DNA of 64,000 bases from Anolis sagrei (GCF_037176765.1 NC_090027.1:2750930-2814929); one strand, 5' to 3'; shown: positions 30,983-42,458, counted from the first letter of the stretch. A program made the numbers and translations. Notes: generated from the sequence alone by a model not told the origin.

Positions 30983-31642
30983 TCAAAGAATCAAAGAATC
31001 CTAGAGTTGGAAGAGACCTCCTGGGCCATCCAGTCCAACCCTATTCTGCCAAGAAGCAGGAATATTGCATTCAAAGCACCTCTGGCAGATGGCCATCCAG
31101 CCTCTGTTTCAAAGCCTCCAAAGAAGGAGCCTCCACCACACTCCGGGGCAGAGAGTTCCACTGCTGAACGGCTCTCACAGTCAGGAAGTTCTTCCTCAGG
31201 TTCAGATGAAATCTCCTCTCTTGTAGTTTGAAGCCATGGCTCCATTGCATCCTAGTCTCCAGGGAAGCAGGAAACAAGCTTGCTCCCTCCTCCTCCCTGT
31301 GGCTTCCTCTCACATATTTATACATGGCTATCATATCCCCTCTCAGTCTTCTCTTCTTCAGGCTAAACATGCCCAGCTCCTTAAGCCACTCCTCGTAGGG
31401 CTTGTTCTCCAGACCTTTTATCATTTTAGTCGCCCTCCTCTGGACACATTCCAGCTTAGAGTCAATATCTTTCTTGAATGGTGGTGCCCAGAATTGGACA
31501 CAGTATTCTAGGTAAAATGGTCTAACCAAAGCGGAATAGAGCATGGGGAGCATGACTTCCCTAGACCTAGACACTAGGCTCCTATTGATGCAGGCCAACA
31601 TCCCATTGGCTTTTTTTGCTGCCACATCACATTGTTGGTAAA
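30983..31642 (-). mobile_element. CR1-clade LINE 3' third
   Basis: The minus strand has an open frame of about 180 codons with the CR1 RT C-terminus: [40 protein letters not shown] and [20 protein letters not shown]. The usual 3' end CCTAGAGTTGGAAGAGACC follows. It is 5' truncated but little decayed. Confidence 0.92.
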
Positions 31643-32130
31643 GTGTACGCCGTGGACCAGGAGCCTCCCACTTATCTGATGGTAAGGGGCCTGGGCCACT
31701 GTCAGAAAGGTAAATTGGTTGAAAAGTGGAACCTAGGCTGTTGAAGTTTGCAAATGCAAGGCTAAATATTGGAGAGGAAAACCTTCAAGGTGCCATAAGA
31801 GCATCAGCAGAGGTCGAAAGGGCGAACCAGGGATTGAAAGTACAGTATACGGCAAAGTTGGAATGGTGGAAAGTTGAAAAACAAATCATGAAAAAGTGGG
31901 AAACACATGCAATCCAACAGGAAAGGAGACAAAATATTGATAATTTTAAAATGCCATCATACTCAATGAGACCTGGATTCAATAATGCAACCGTTTAAGC
32001 AGCAATAGTTACTTGAACAGTAACAGATTAACTCAATTCCTTTAGTTTCCTACAGGCCATAGTAAATCGTAATGTAAATATCGGATATGTAAGATGGTCC
32101 AAATCTTGCACGAATACCTGATACGCCCAC
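31643..32130. other. HTRA4-TM2D2 interval, unassigned
   Basis: A plus-strand open frame of 90 codons (31726-31998) lacks any family resemblance or splice context. This could include HTRA4 3' untranslated sequence, but no polyadenylation signal supports it. Confidence 0.4.
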
Positions 32131-33300
32131 ATTTGAATACTGGTGAGGTTGGGGTGGAATTGGTTTGTCATCTGGGAGTTGTAGTTGGTGGGATTTATAG
32201 TTTACTTACAATCAAAGAGCATTCTGAACTCCACCAACGATGGAACTGAACCAATCTTGACACACAGGACTCCCATGACCAACAGAAAACACTGGAAGGG
32301 TTTGGTGGGCACTAACCTTGAGTTTGGGAGTTGTAGTTCACCTACATCCAGAGAGCACTGACGATTCAAACAATAATGGATCTGGATCAAACATGGCACT
32401 AAAACCCAATATGCTCAAATGTGAACACTGGTAGAGTTTGGGGGAAATAGACCTTGACATTTGGGAATTTTAGTTGCTGGGATTTATAGTTCACTTACAA
32501 TCAAAGAACATTCTGAACTCCACCAATGATGGAATTGAACCAAAGTTGGCACACAAAACTCCCATCACCAACAGAAAATACTGGAAGGGTTTGGTGGGCA
32601 CTAACCTTGAGTTTTGGAGTTGTAGTTCACCTACATCCAGAGAGCACTGAGGACTCAAACAATGATGGATCTGGACCAAACTTGGCACTAAAACTCAATA
32701 TGCCCAAATGTGAACACTGGTGGTTTGGGGGAAATAGACCTTGACATTTGGGAATTGTAGTTGCTGGGATTTATAGTTCACCTACAATCAAAGAGCATTC
32801 TGAACTTCACCGACGATGGGAAACTAACACAGACCTCTCATGACCAACAGAAAATACTGGAAGGGTTTGGTGGGCGCTGACCTTGAGTTTAGGAGTTGTA
32901 GTTCACTTACATCCAGAGGGCACTGTGGACTCAAACAATGATAGATCTGGACCAAAGTTGGCGCTAAAACTCAATATGCCCAAATGTGAACACTGGTGGA
33001 GTTTGGGGGAAACAGACCTTGATATTTGGGAGTTGTAGTTGTGGGGATTTATAGTTCACCTACAATCAAAGAACATTCTGAACTCCATCAATGATGGAAT
33101 TGAACCAAACGTGGCACACAGAACTTCCATAACCAACAGAAAATACTGGAAGGGTTTGCTGGGCATTGACCTTGAGTTTGGGAGTTGTAGTTCACCTGTA
33201 TCCAGAGAGCATTGTGGACTCAAACAACGATGGATCTGGACCAAACTTGGCACGGATACTCAATATGCTCAAATGTGAACACCCAAAGAGTGGAATGTGT
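32131..33300 (-). mobile_element. Composite interspersed repeat, copy D, with tandem modules of about 285 bp
   Basis: The module beginning TTGGGAGTTGTAGTT-like starts near 32169, 32459, 32747 and 33023. Each has the same order: structure around ACAATCAAAGA, CCAACAGAAAA, then GATGGATCTGGACCAAAC. It is in the same orientation as copy A. Confidence 0.8.
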
Positions 33301-33364
33301 GAAGTGAGAGAAGGATGGATCTTCACCAAACTTGGTTTCTAAGATCATCAGAAGTCTGTGTTTT

Positions 33365-33640
33365 CTGATTTATTTATCGTGTCAGGGGCAGACCAAACAG
33401 TTGCATTGCATTTTTTAACCAACAAAGAAAACACAAAGTTTGCAAGCTTGGTAGTTGATTAAATGTCCTTTGACCAGTAGTTGGCCACTGGGAGTGCCTC
33501 TGGTGTTGCCGCAAGGAGGTCCTCCATGGTGCATTTTGTGATTGTCTTTGGTGACCCCTCTGACACCCCCTTTGCAACACCCCCCCCCCCAGGGTCCTGA
33601 CCCCCAGGTTGAGAAACGCTGGCCTAGAGGACATTTTGCA
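33365..33640 (-). mobile_element. Vingi-like LINE 3' end and hAT-like end
   Basis: 33365-33535 matches the 3' untranslated end at 22240-22420 (AATGTCCTTTGACCAGTA). 33540-33640 carries the hAT-like end (GGTGACCCCTCTGACACCCC, CAGGTTGAGAAACGCTGG). Confidence 0.6.
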
Positions 33641-33699
33641 ACAGTACCCTTCAGATACACGTTCAACTCTATGTTATTTCCAGCAAATCCTGGCTGTAC

Positions 33700-34090
33700 A
33701 CATTTATTTGGGGGGGGGGGGGGACCGCTTTCAAAACATACAACAGGGAGATCAATAATTAGGGGTCGATTGCTACTACCTTGTCATTTCCTGGGGGAAG
33801 AGAAGAAAGTAAAGATAGATGTAATTACTGGAGTGGTAAATCCATACAGTAGGCTGACTTTACAGTCCAGAAGTTTTCCCAACTCTGGGAAGGGCAAAAT
33901 CAGCAACCATTTAAGCCAACTATGAAGTATATACAGCAGAATTATGGTCCAAGGAACCTCTTGAAGTGTCAAATAAATAGAGCAGTGCAGTCTTTTGTTT
34001 CCGCAGAAGTGGACTCATGCATCCTGTCCTCAGCCAAGCCAAAATTCCCTTATTGCTTTCGTCTTTGGTTTTAGGTCCCATCCCAGGTCT
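33700..34090 (-). other. TM2D2: Probable TM2D2 3' untranslated region
   Basis: This lies just downstream of the TM2D2 stop on the minus strand. An AATAAA (minus strand) at 33708-33703 is a candidate polyadenylation signal about 380 nt after the stop. No open frame or repeat is recognised apart from a G run at 33710-33722. Confidence 0.5.
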
Positions 34091-34304
34091 CTAATAAATG
34101 GTGCACCAGTTGCTTCCGTCGCTGGGCATTAAACCCCCCGTGATGAGTAGGATCAGGTCCACGAACCACCAAATCCCGAGTCCGCCCAGCGTAAGGAGCT
34201 TTCCCACTGCGGTGCCTGTGTGCCCCAAACAGAACCGGTCCACTCCGAAGCAACCCAGGAAAAAGGAGTAGAGGAGGGTGGTGATGAAGTAGTGGCCGGT
34301 GTAC
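34091..34304 (-). CDS. TM2D2: TM2D2 exon 4: TM2 domain
   Basis: Acceptor GTCCCAG. It encodes [30 protein letters not shown], then [20 protein letters not shown] and ends SNWCTIY before TAG. The near-invariant sequence makes the identity secure. Confidence 0.97.
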
Positions 34305-35139
34305 CTGGGACAAAGCCAAGACGGAGGACACATTGACATATGTTGTCAACAAGGGGTGGCAATTCAGTCAGCCCAATCTTTACCCTCAATGTTCCTTCTA
34401 AATGGCACAGAACATATCATTCTCTTAATAATAATAATAATAATCATCATCATCATAATAATCATCATCATCATTGGAGGCCCCAGTGACACAGGGGTTT
34501 AACCCAGGACTAAAGAGGCTGGATGGCCATCTGTCAGGGGTGATTTGAATGCAATATTCCTGCTTCTTGGCAGAATGGGGTTGGACTGGATGGCCCAGGA
34601 GGTCTCTTCCAACTCTAGGATTCTATGATTCTATGAAGACTGACAGGTTGCAGGTTCGAATCCAGAGAGAGGCAGATGAGCTCCCTGTATCAGCTCCAGC
34701 TCCCCATGCAGGGACACGAGAGAAGCCTCCCACAAGGATGATACAGCATCAAATCATCCGGGCGTTCCCTGGGCAATTCTCTCACACCAGAAGCGACTTG
34801 CAGTTTCTCAGGTCGCTCCTTACATGACAAAAAAAAATATTGTCATCATCGTCATCGACACAATAATCTTTACTGGCACAAGCCAATCAAGGATCAAGGT
34901 GGTCCCAGTGGTGATGGACACACTGGGTGCAGTGCCTCAAGACTTTGGCCTGCACTTAAACACAATCGGCACTGACAAAATGACCGTCTGCCAGCTGCGA
35001 AAGGCCACCCGACTGGGATCTGCCCACATTTTTTGCCATTACATCACACAGTCCAAGATACTTGGGAAGTGTCCGACGTGTGATCCAATACAACAGTCAG
35101 AAGAGTGACCTTGTTTGCTGTGGACTCATCTTGTTGTGT

Positions 35140-35181
<42 letters not shown>

Positions 35182-38100
35182 GATAATGTCCGATGTGTGA
35201 TCCAATACAACAGCCAGCAAGGTGACCTTGTTTGCTGTGGACTCATCTTGTTGTGTTTATAATAATAATAATAATAATAATGACAATAATAATAACAACA
35301 ACAAAAACAACAATAACAACAACATGCAACTGCAAAGACTCTGGCACAAATCAGTCAAGGTGGTCCCAGTGGTGATTGGCACACTGGGCGCAGTGCCTAA
35401 ATACCTTGGCCTGCACTTAAAAACAATTGACGCTAACAAAATTCCCACCTACCAGCTGCAAAAGGCCACCCTACTCAAACTGCCTGTATTATTCGCTGAT
35501 ATATCACACTTGGGAAGTGTCCAACGTGTGATCCAATAAAAGAGCCAGCAGAGTGATCTTGTTTGCTGTGTACTACTACTACTACTACTACTATACTACT
35601 AACGAGATAGGTTCTCTCAGAGCTGGTGAAGGAAGAAAGCAGGCAGGCAGAGGCCCCTTTGGCACCCAGGCAAAGCCAGGTATATATACTAGTTTAAAAA
35701 ATAATTACAAAACAAACATGTTCACTTCAGCAATATAAGAACAATGTTTACCCTGTGTAGAAACAGCTAGTTAGAATGGAAGGGAATTTGATAAGCACAA
35801 GCATCTCACACTGTATTTCTGGTCAAGCTTTTTCAAGAAGATTCCCAAGACAGTAGACTCACTTGATGCATGGTTTGTTCCCGCGCAGGAAGGTCTGCTC
35901 TCCTGCACACTCAATGCCGTCCAGCACCCTGCACAAGACCCGCGTGTGGCTCACGTCGCTGTAGGCTTGGCCTCCAAACTAGGAGAGGGGAAAAGACAGC
36001 CAATTCCTTCACTCAACCAGACATTTTCCGTTGCGAAAGGAACACAGGGATAATAATAAATAATAATAAACTTTATTTATACCCCACTACCATGTCCCCA
36101 AGGGACTCGGTGTGGCTCACATGAGGCCAAGCCCACAATACATCAGTAATAAAAGCAATAACAACAGTAATACAAAACAATAAAATAAAATAAAACTCAT
36201 AACAGAAGATAAGCAATAATAATCCTTTTCTTTCTCCCCTCCTTTCCTTCCTTCCTTCCTTTCCTTCCTTCCTTTCTCTTTCCCTTCCCTCCCCAGACCT
36301 TTTTCCTTTACTTTCTCCTTTTTCTTTCCTTCCTTCCTTTCTCTCCCCTCATACCTTTCCCCTTTGCTTTCTCCTTTTTCTTTCCTTCCTTCCTTCACCC
36401 TTCTCCCTTCCTCTCTTTCTTTCTCCTTCTTTTTCTTTATTTCCTTCTCTCACTTCACAGGTTCCACTCTTTCCTTTCTCTTCCTTCCCTTCCTTCCCCT
36501 CATACCTTTTCACTTTACTTTCTCCTTTTTCTTTCTTTCCTTCCTTCCTTTTTTCTTCCCTTTCCCACCCTTCTCCCTCTTTCTTTCTCCTTTTTTCTTT
36601 CTTTCCTTCTCTCCCTTCACACCCTCCATCCTTTCCTTTCTCTTCCTTCCTTCCTTTCCTTTCCTTCCCTCCCTTCATACTTTCTCATATTTCCTTCCTT
36701 CCTTATTTCTTCCCTTTCCCACTCTTCTCCCTTCTTCTGTTTCTTTCTCCTTTCTTTCTTTCTTTCCTTTCTTCCCTTCCTTCCTCTCATACCTTTTCCC
36801 TTTACTTTCTCCTCCTTCCTTCCTCCCTTTTTTCTTTCCTTTCCCACCCTTCTCCCTTTTTCTCTTTCTCTTTTTCTTTCTTTCCTTCTCTCCCTTCACA
36901 CCTTCCATCCTTTCCTTTCTCTGCTTTCCTTCCTTTCTCTTCCTTTCCTTCCTTCCCCTTATACCTTTTACCTTTACTTTCTCATTTCCCTTCCTTCCTT
37001 TTTTCTTCCCTTTCCCTCTCTTCTCCCTTATGTTTCTTTCTCCTCTTTTTCTTCCTTCCTTCCTTCCTTCCTTCCTTCTTTCCTTTCACACCTTCCACCC
37101 TTTTGGTTTTTCCCCTTTCTTTTCCTTCTTCTACTTTTTCTCCATGTGCCAAGTTGAGTCCAGATTAATCAAGCTACGGAGGAACCTTTGTGGTACAAAT
37201 GTACAAACCAACATATACACAAACTTTGCCTTTTATGTACCCATACTTTGGTTTGGAGGTTTTGGAAACAGAGGTATGCATTAGATTTGATGGAATATGA
37301 GATTTGAATAAATACAGTTTATATGTATGCACATGTGTATGTGTGTAGATAGATAGATAGATAGATAGATAGACAGACAGGAAGTCCCTGTAACATCCGA
37401 CTTACAAATGACTCCTTGTTGAGAATGAGGGTGAGACAACAGGAAGTGAGAGAAATATCCCATAGAAGGGACATTCACTGCTGGAAGTAATTATCATAAA
37501 GGAAAGGTGATTCCCCTGAAGCTTTATTGCCAATCCTTGTTTCCACAACAAACTACATTTTTTCAAAATCCACTTATATCAGGGACAGGAAGTGAGGTGA
37601 CTCTTCTGAACAGGGGCACAGAAAACAAGGCAAATGCCTTAGGGGGTGTTAACCTTACCCAATGATCTCAAAAGCTTATATGTTCCAACTTACATACAAA
37701 TTCTATTTATATACAAACCTACAGCAGCTCTCTCGTTTGTAACTCGGGGACAGTTTGTATATAGAAGGCTAAACATGGCTCACGGATCCCTCTCGGACTC
37801 ACCTTGAGGCATCCGTAGCCCTGCTCTTCCCTGGCGCTGGCGTTCCCAGCAAGATCCAGAGGCGCTTCGCAGTCAATGAACTCCTCCGGCCTGTGAATGA
37901 ATGAACCACAAAAGCTTAAGAGTCAATATCTTTTTTAAACTGTGATGCCTAAAGTAGGACACAGTGTGATTCCAGGTGAGGTCTCAAGGCCACTCCACAT
38001 ACAGGCAACAATTTGATGCCCCAAAACACAATGTACACTTAAATATATTGTCGAAGGCTTTCATGACCGGAATCACTGGGTTGTTGTAGGTTTTTTCGGG

Positions 38101-41089
38101 CTATATGGCCATGTTCAATATAATCAATGGCTCTCTTGAACAGGGGTTTTTCCCGCACAACCTAAAAGAGGCAAGGGTTCGTTCCTTGCTAAAGAAGCCT
38201 AGCTTGGATCCTATGACCCTTGCCAATTATCGTCCTGTTTCTAATCTGCCATTTGGGTAAGGTGATTGAGCGGGCTGTACTGGGACAATTGCAACCATTC
38301 CTGGATGACACAGCCGGCCTGGACCCTTTCTAGTCAGGTTTCCGCCCTGGCCATGGGATGGAGTCAGTCCTGGTTGCCATTACGGATGAACTTCATCGCC
38401 AGTCTGACAGCGGCGGATCTGTGCTACTGGTACTTCTCGACCTTACCGCAGTGTTTGACACCATCGACTACGATCTAATGATTCACCGTCTTGCCATGTC
38501 TGGAGTTCGCTGTCAGGCCCTCAATTGGTTCGACTCATTTCTCCGGAACCGGAGCCAATGCGTGGAGTACATGGATCAAGTCTCCGATAGATCCCCCCTC
38601 CTATGTGGGGTCCCCCAAGGTGCCATTCTCTCTCCTCTTCTCTTCAACATCTACGTTAGACCCCTTGCTAGTTTGGCTCGGAGTTTCGGCCTGGACTGAT
38701 ACCAATATGCAGACGATACCCAACTTCTTCTGCGCCTGGAGCATGGAGCAACGTCAATTCCAGACAATTTCACCCGATGTCAAATTGGCTATGTGCTAGC
38801 AGACTGAAGGTGAACCCGGCAAAGACTGAGATTCTCTGGCAGGTCCGACTCCTCCGTTGCCCACCTTCGATGGTGCCGCCCTATCTCCATCGACCACTGT
38901 TAAGAGCTTGGGTGTCGTCCTGGATTCGCAGCTGACAATGGAAGCTCAGGTCGCTGCTGCCAGCAAACAGGACTTTTTCCATCTACAACAAGCGAGGCAA
39001 CTGGCACCCTCCCTATCTGACGAGGCTCTGGCAACGGTCATCCATGCCATGGTCACTTCTAGGCTGGACTATTGCAACGCCCTGTATGTGGGCCTTCCGA
39101 TGTCTACGACCCGAAAGCTCCGTATTGTTCAGAATGCGGCAGCCAGGCTACTCACAAGAATGCCTATGAAATGCCATATCACACCAGTGCTGCAACATTG
39201 ACATTGGCTTCCAACTGATTACCGTGGCCTGTCTAAGATGCTAGTTCTGACCTTTAAAACTCTTGACGGCCAGGGTCCATCGTACCTTAGGGACCGCCTC
39301 TCCTTCTCCCATCATCAGAGGTCGCAACGACCATCCCAACGTGACTTACTCTGTATACCGGGTCCTAGAGAAGGGCGTTTGGAAAGGACCAGGCGCAGGG
39401 GGGCTTTCTCTATTTCTGCCCCTGCCTTATTGTGGGATTCCTTGCCGCCATACATGAGATGAGCCATGCGTGGCTTAGGGCCTTTTACTCTCGCACTTCA
39501 GACACCTGGCTTTTCACTAGAGCATTTGACTCATGTTAATTCATTAATTTCTGTAGGTATGTTTGTATTTCTGTATGTATGTATGTATGGGGAGAGGAAG
39601 GCACAGGGAGGAGGGAGCAAGCTTGTTTTCTGCTTCCCTGGAGACTAGGACGCAATGGAACAATGGCTTCAAACTACAAGAGAGGAGATTCCACCTGAAC
39701 ATGAGGAAGAACTTCCTGACTGTGAGAGCCGTTCAGCAGTGGAACTCTCTGCCCCGGAGGGAGTGTGGTGGAGGCTCTTTCTTTGGAAGCTTTTAAACAG
39801 AGGCTGGATGGCCATCTGTCAGGGGTGCTTTGAATGTAATATTCCTGCTTCTTGGCAGAATGGGGTTGGACTAGATGATGGCCCAGGAGGTCTCTTCCAA
39901 CTCTAGGATTCTATGTGAGAGCTGTTCAGCAGTGGAACTCTCTGCCACGGAGTGTGGTGGAGGCTCTTTCTTCGGAAGCTTTTAAACAGAGGCTGGATGG
40001 CTATCTGTCGGGGGTGCTTTGAATGCTATTTTCCTATTTCTTGGCAGAATGTGGCTGAAATGGATGGCCCATGAGGTTACCTCCAAATCTAGGATTCTCT
40101 GTGAGAGCTGTTCAGCAGTGGAACTCTCTGCCCTGGAGTGTGGTGGGGGCTCCTTCTTTGGAGGCTTTTAAACAGAGGCTGAATGGCCATCTGTTGGGGG
40201 TGCTTCGAATGCGATTTTCCTGCTTATAGGCAGAATGGGTTTGAAATGGATGACCCACCAGGTCTCTTCCAACTCTAGGATTGTACTATTATTATTATTA
40301 TTATTATTAAGCAGAGGCTGGATGGCCATCTGTCGGGGGTGCTTTGAATGCAATCTTCCTGCTTCTTGGCAGAATGGGGTTGGACTGGATGGCCCACCAG
40401 GTCTCTTCCAACTCTAGGATTCTATTATTATTATTATTATTAAGCAGAGGCTGGATGGCCATCTGTCAGGGGTGCTTCGAATGCGATTTTCCTGCTTCTT
40501 GGCAGAATGGGGTTGGACTGGATGATGGCCCACCAGGTCTCGTCCAACTCTAGGAGTCTATTATTATTATTATTATTATTATTATTAAGCAGAGTCTGGA
40601 TGGCCATCTGTCAGGGGTGATTTGAATGCGATTTTCCTGCTTCTTGGCAGAATGGGGTTGGACTGGATGGCCCATATTATTCTACTGCCTTTGTTGAGAG
40701 GTGGTTAGCTGTCCCTGATTGTTTCTTGTCTGGAGCTCCCCTGTCTTTATTTATACTGTGTTGGAATCCCCGCCCACCTGGGGCCAAACCACGCCTCTTT
40801 GAGGGATCGCCCCGCCCCGCAGCCCTGGCCCCGCCCCCTCTTCACAAGCCCCGCCCCCTGCTTACAGATGGTCGCAGCGGACGAGAGGCGAGTAGGGGCC
40901 GAGGTAGGCCCAAGGCGCCGTGGGAGTCGAGCCGGCGTCCAGCGGTTGCTCCGCGCCCGAGTCCCCGGAGCTTTCGGTGGCGTTGTGCTGGTGGCTCCGG
41001 GAGACGCCTTGGAGCAGGAGGAGGTTTCCGAGGAGCAGCGCGGCTTGGCCGCAGAGCAGCGCGTAGCTGAGGGGGCCTCCGCCGGCCAT
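34091..41089 (-). CDS. TM2D2: TM2D2, TM2-domain membrane protein (whole gene, four coding exons)
   Basis: Coding exons on the minus strand, in order, are 41089-40866, 37890-37803, 35978-35863 and 34304-34091, with GT/AG junctions and consistent phases: 642 nt, 213 residues (human about 214). The leader [20 protein letters not shown] suits a signal peptide. Asn-glycosylation sequons occur in HNATES and GNASAR. The Cys-rich lumenal part holds [20 protein letters not shown]. The C-terminal TM2 domain has two hydrophobic helices joined by [11 protein letters not shown], with the conserved Asp-Arg-Phe at 165-167. TM2D proteins are tied to Notch signalling through gamma-secretase and endolysosomal function; the exact biochemistry is unsettled. 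It is convergent with HTRA4 and divergent from ADAM9. Confidence 0.95.
34428..34475. repeat. ATT/ATC trinucleotide microsatellite
   Basis: Plus strand AATAAT then CATCATCAT runs, ahead of a SINE in TM2D2 intron 3. Confidence 0.9.
34475..34837 (+). mobile_element. Second tRNA-SINE type, interrupted by a CR1 end
   Basis: The head GGAGGCCCCAGTGACACAGG is followed, after a 120-bp CR1 3' end (34514-34636), by the B box GGTTCGAATCC. It continues through GAGCTCCCTGTATCAGCTCC and CACACCAGAAGCGACTTGCA to an A tail. It is a different SINE subtype from 8428-8749. Confidence 0.8.
34860..35575 (+). mobile_element. Unclassified LINE 3' ends in tandem with ATA tails
   Basis: Two copies (34860-35142 and 35322-35575) encode [20 protein letters not shown] / [20 protein letters not shown] and end in GTGTTTAATAATAAT. 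A lone tail unit sits between them (35180-35262). A third copy is at 49225-49560, and the reverse tails are at 3785-5915. A (CTA)n run lies at 35572-35602. Confidence 0.8.
35863..35978 (-). CDS. TM2D2: TM2D2 exon 3
   Basis: Acceptor CTCTCCTAG, donor AA/GTGAGT. It encodes [20 protein letters not shown] and [19 protein letters not shown]. Phase 0 in, phase 2 out. Confidence 0.96.
36055..36205 (-). mobile_element. LINE 3' untranslated end, short
   Basis: It matches 22090-22235 and 49548-49690 (CCCCAAGGGACTCGG, CTCACATGAGGCCAA). Confidence 0.65.
36220..37140. repeat. CCTT pyrimidine tract in TM2D2 intron 2
   Basis: About 0.9 kb of almost pure pyrimidines on the plus strand. It is built of CCTT steps within longer units of about 120 bp (TTTCTCCTTTTTCTTTCC, CTCCCTTCACACCTTCCA). 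Open frames here are compositional. Confidence 0.95.
37145..37802. other. TM2D2 intron 2, mostly unassigned
   Basis: It holds a (GATA)n microsatellite at 37348-37372 and otherwise no recognised repeat. Confidence 0.5.
37803..37890 (-). CDS. TM2D2: TM2D2 exon 2
   Basis: Acceptor CATTCACAG, donor AAG/GTGAGT. It encodes [20 protein letters not shown] then EEQGYGCLK, including a glycosylation sequon. Phase 2 in, phase 0 out. Confidence 0.95.
38046..38117 (-). mobile_element. Penelope-like 3' end, short
   Basis: It reads TTGTCGAAGGCTTTCATGAC then TTTTTTCGGGCTATATGGCC, in minus orientation. Confidence 0.75.
38118..39545 (+). mobile_element. L2-clade LINE, most of the reverse transcriptase
   Basis: This is the longest L2 copy in the window. 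It reads [47 protein letters not shown] (catalytic motif, near 38703), [20 protein letters not shown] and [20 protein letters not shown], but across several frames. It is 5' truncated and inactive, inside TM2D2 intron 1. Confidence 0.9.
39560..39595 (+). repeat. GTAT tetranucleotide run
   Basis: A short ATGT/GTAT repeat between the L2 and the CR1 units. Confidence 0.7.
39596..40680 (+). repeat. Tandem CR1 3' ends
   Basis: Six or seven head-to-tail CR1 ends occur. The earlier ones begin at GAGAGCTGTTCAGCAGTGGA (39910, 40102). The later ones begin at AAGCAGAGGCTGG right after (ATT)n (about 40310, 40442, 40588). Each runs through GCATTTTCCTGCTTCTTGGC-like sequence to CCAACTCTAGGATTCTA. Confidence 0.9.
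40866..41089 (-). CDS. TM2D2: TM2D2 exon 1: start codon and signal peptide
   Basis: The ATG at 41089 has a strong context (GCGGCCATGG). It encodes [20 protein letters not shown] then HNATES and [10 protein letters not shown]. Donor CT/GTAAGC, phase 2. The exon and its surroundings are GC-rich. Confidence 0.94.
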
Positions 41090-41290
41090 GGCCGCCCCGC
41101 TCCCAGTGGCTCGACAGGCCCCTCACGCGCTCCTCCAATCAGCAGCCGCGATCGTCGCACGGAGGCGGGACAAAGCCGCCGCTCCAGCCAATGGGGGCAC
41201 AGAAAGGGCTGCCGACGCGTCAACTACAGAGATAGGAAACAAGAGCGGCTTAGGCGGCCTCGTCCAATACATGGAAGCTAAGCTTAGGCG
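41090..41290 (-). promoter_or_regulatory. TM2D2: TM2D2 proximal promoter
   Basis: GC-rich upstream DNA with CCAAT-type motifs on either strand (CTCCAATCAGCAG at 41133-41145, GCCAATGGGG at 41188-41197) and no TATA box, as expected for a housekeeping promoter. Confidence 0.55.
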
Positions 41291-41738
41291 ACGGCGCATG
41301 CGCACAACACGCACACAGAAAGTTCACTCCTTTCTATTGCCTGCTGCTGCCTCCTACCGGCAAAGGGAGAGCAGCGAAGCACTGCTCCAATAGTTTGGGA
41401 AAGACAGCGCATGCGCACAATACATACACAGAGAGTTCACTCCTTTCTATTGCCTGCTGCTGCCTCCTACCGGCAAGGGAGAGCAGCGCAGCACTGTTCC
41501 AATATTTTGGGAAAGACCGCGCATGCGCACACTACACACACAGAGTTCACGCCCGTCTATTGCCTGCTGCTGCCCCCTTCCGGCAAGGGAGAGCAGCGCA
41601 GCACTGTTCCAATATTGGGAAAGACGGCGCATGCGCACAATACACACACAGAGAGTTCACTCCCTTCTATTGCCTGCTGCTGCCTCCTACCGGCAAGGGA
41701 GAGCAGCGCGGCACTGTTCCAATATTTTTGGGAAATCT
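41290..41738. promoter_or_regulatory. Tandem array of four NRF1-like sites upstream of TM2D2
   Basis: Four units of about 108-113 bp each carry GCGCATGCGCA (41294-41304, 41407-41417, 41519-41529, 41627-41637), which matches the NRF1 consensus. Each also carries TATTGCCTGCTGCTGCC and a CGGCAAGGGAGAGCAGCG-like segment. The nearest site lies 205 bp upstream of the TM2D2 start codon. Confidence 0.8.
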
Positions 41739-41756
41739 GAACACCTTTGCAAGTAG

Positions 41757-42458
41757 AATCATAGAATCAAAGAGTTGGAAGAGACCTCCTGGGCCATCAT
41801 CCAGTTCAACCACAGAGTTGGAAGAGACCTCCTGGGCCATCCAGTCCACCCCCATTCTGCCAAGAAGCAGGAGAATCGCATTCAAAGCACCCCTGACAGA
41901 TGGCCATCCAGCCTCTGTTTCAAAGCTTCCTAAGAAGGAGCCTCCACCACACTCCGGGGCAGAGAGTTCCACTGCTGAACAGCTCTCACAGTCAGGAAGT
42001 TCTTAGAATCATAGAATCCTAGAGTTGGAAGAGATCTCCTGGGCCATCCAGTCCAACCCCATTCTGCCAAGAAGCAGGAAAATTACATTCAAATCATCCC
42101 TGACAGATGGCCATCCAGCCTCTGTTTAAAAGTTTCCAAAGAAGGAGCCTCCACCACACTCCGGGGCAGAGAGGTCCACTGCTGAACGGCTCTCACATAG
42201 AATCCTAGAGTTAGAAGAGACCTCATGGGCCATCCAGTCCAACCCCATTCTTCCAAGAAGCAGGAATATTGCAGTCAAAGCACCCCTGACAGATGGCCAT
42301 CCAGCCTCTGCTTAAAAGCTCTCAAAGAAGGAGTCTCCACCTCACTCCCTCTGGGGCAGAGAGTTCCACTGCTGAATGGCTCTCACAATCAGGAAGCTCT
42401 TCCTCATGTTCAGATGGAATCTCCTTTCTTGTAATTTGAAGCCATGGCTCCATTGCAT
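41757..42458 (-). repeat. Tandem CR1 3' ends, reverse orientation
   Basis: Four copies of the CR1 terminus in a row (starts near 41757, 41811, 42006 and 42196) show the landmarks GTTGGAAGAGACCTCCTGGG and GATGGCCATCCAGCCTCTG. It is the opposite orientation to 39596-40680. Confidence 0.88.

Noticed and set aside
31726-31998. 90-codon plus-strand frame between HTRA4 and TM2D2
   Set aside because: No family resemblance, no splice or promoter context; length is within chance for this region.
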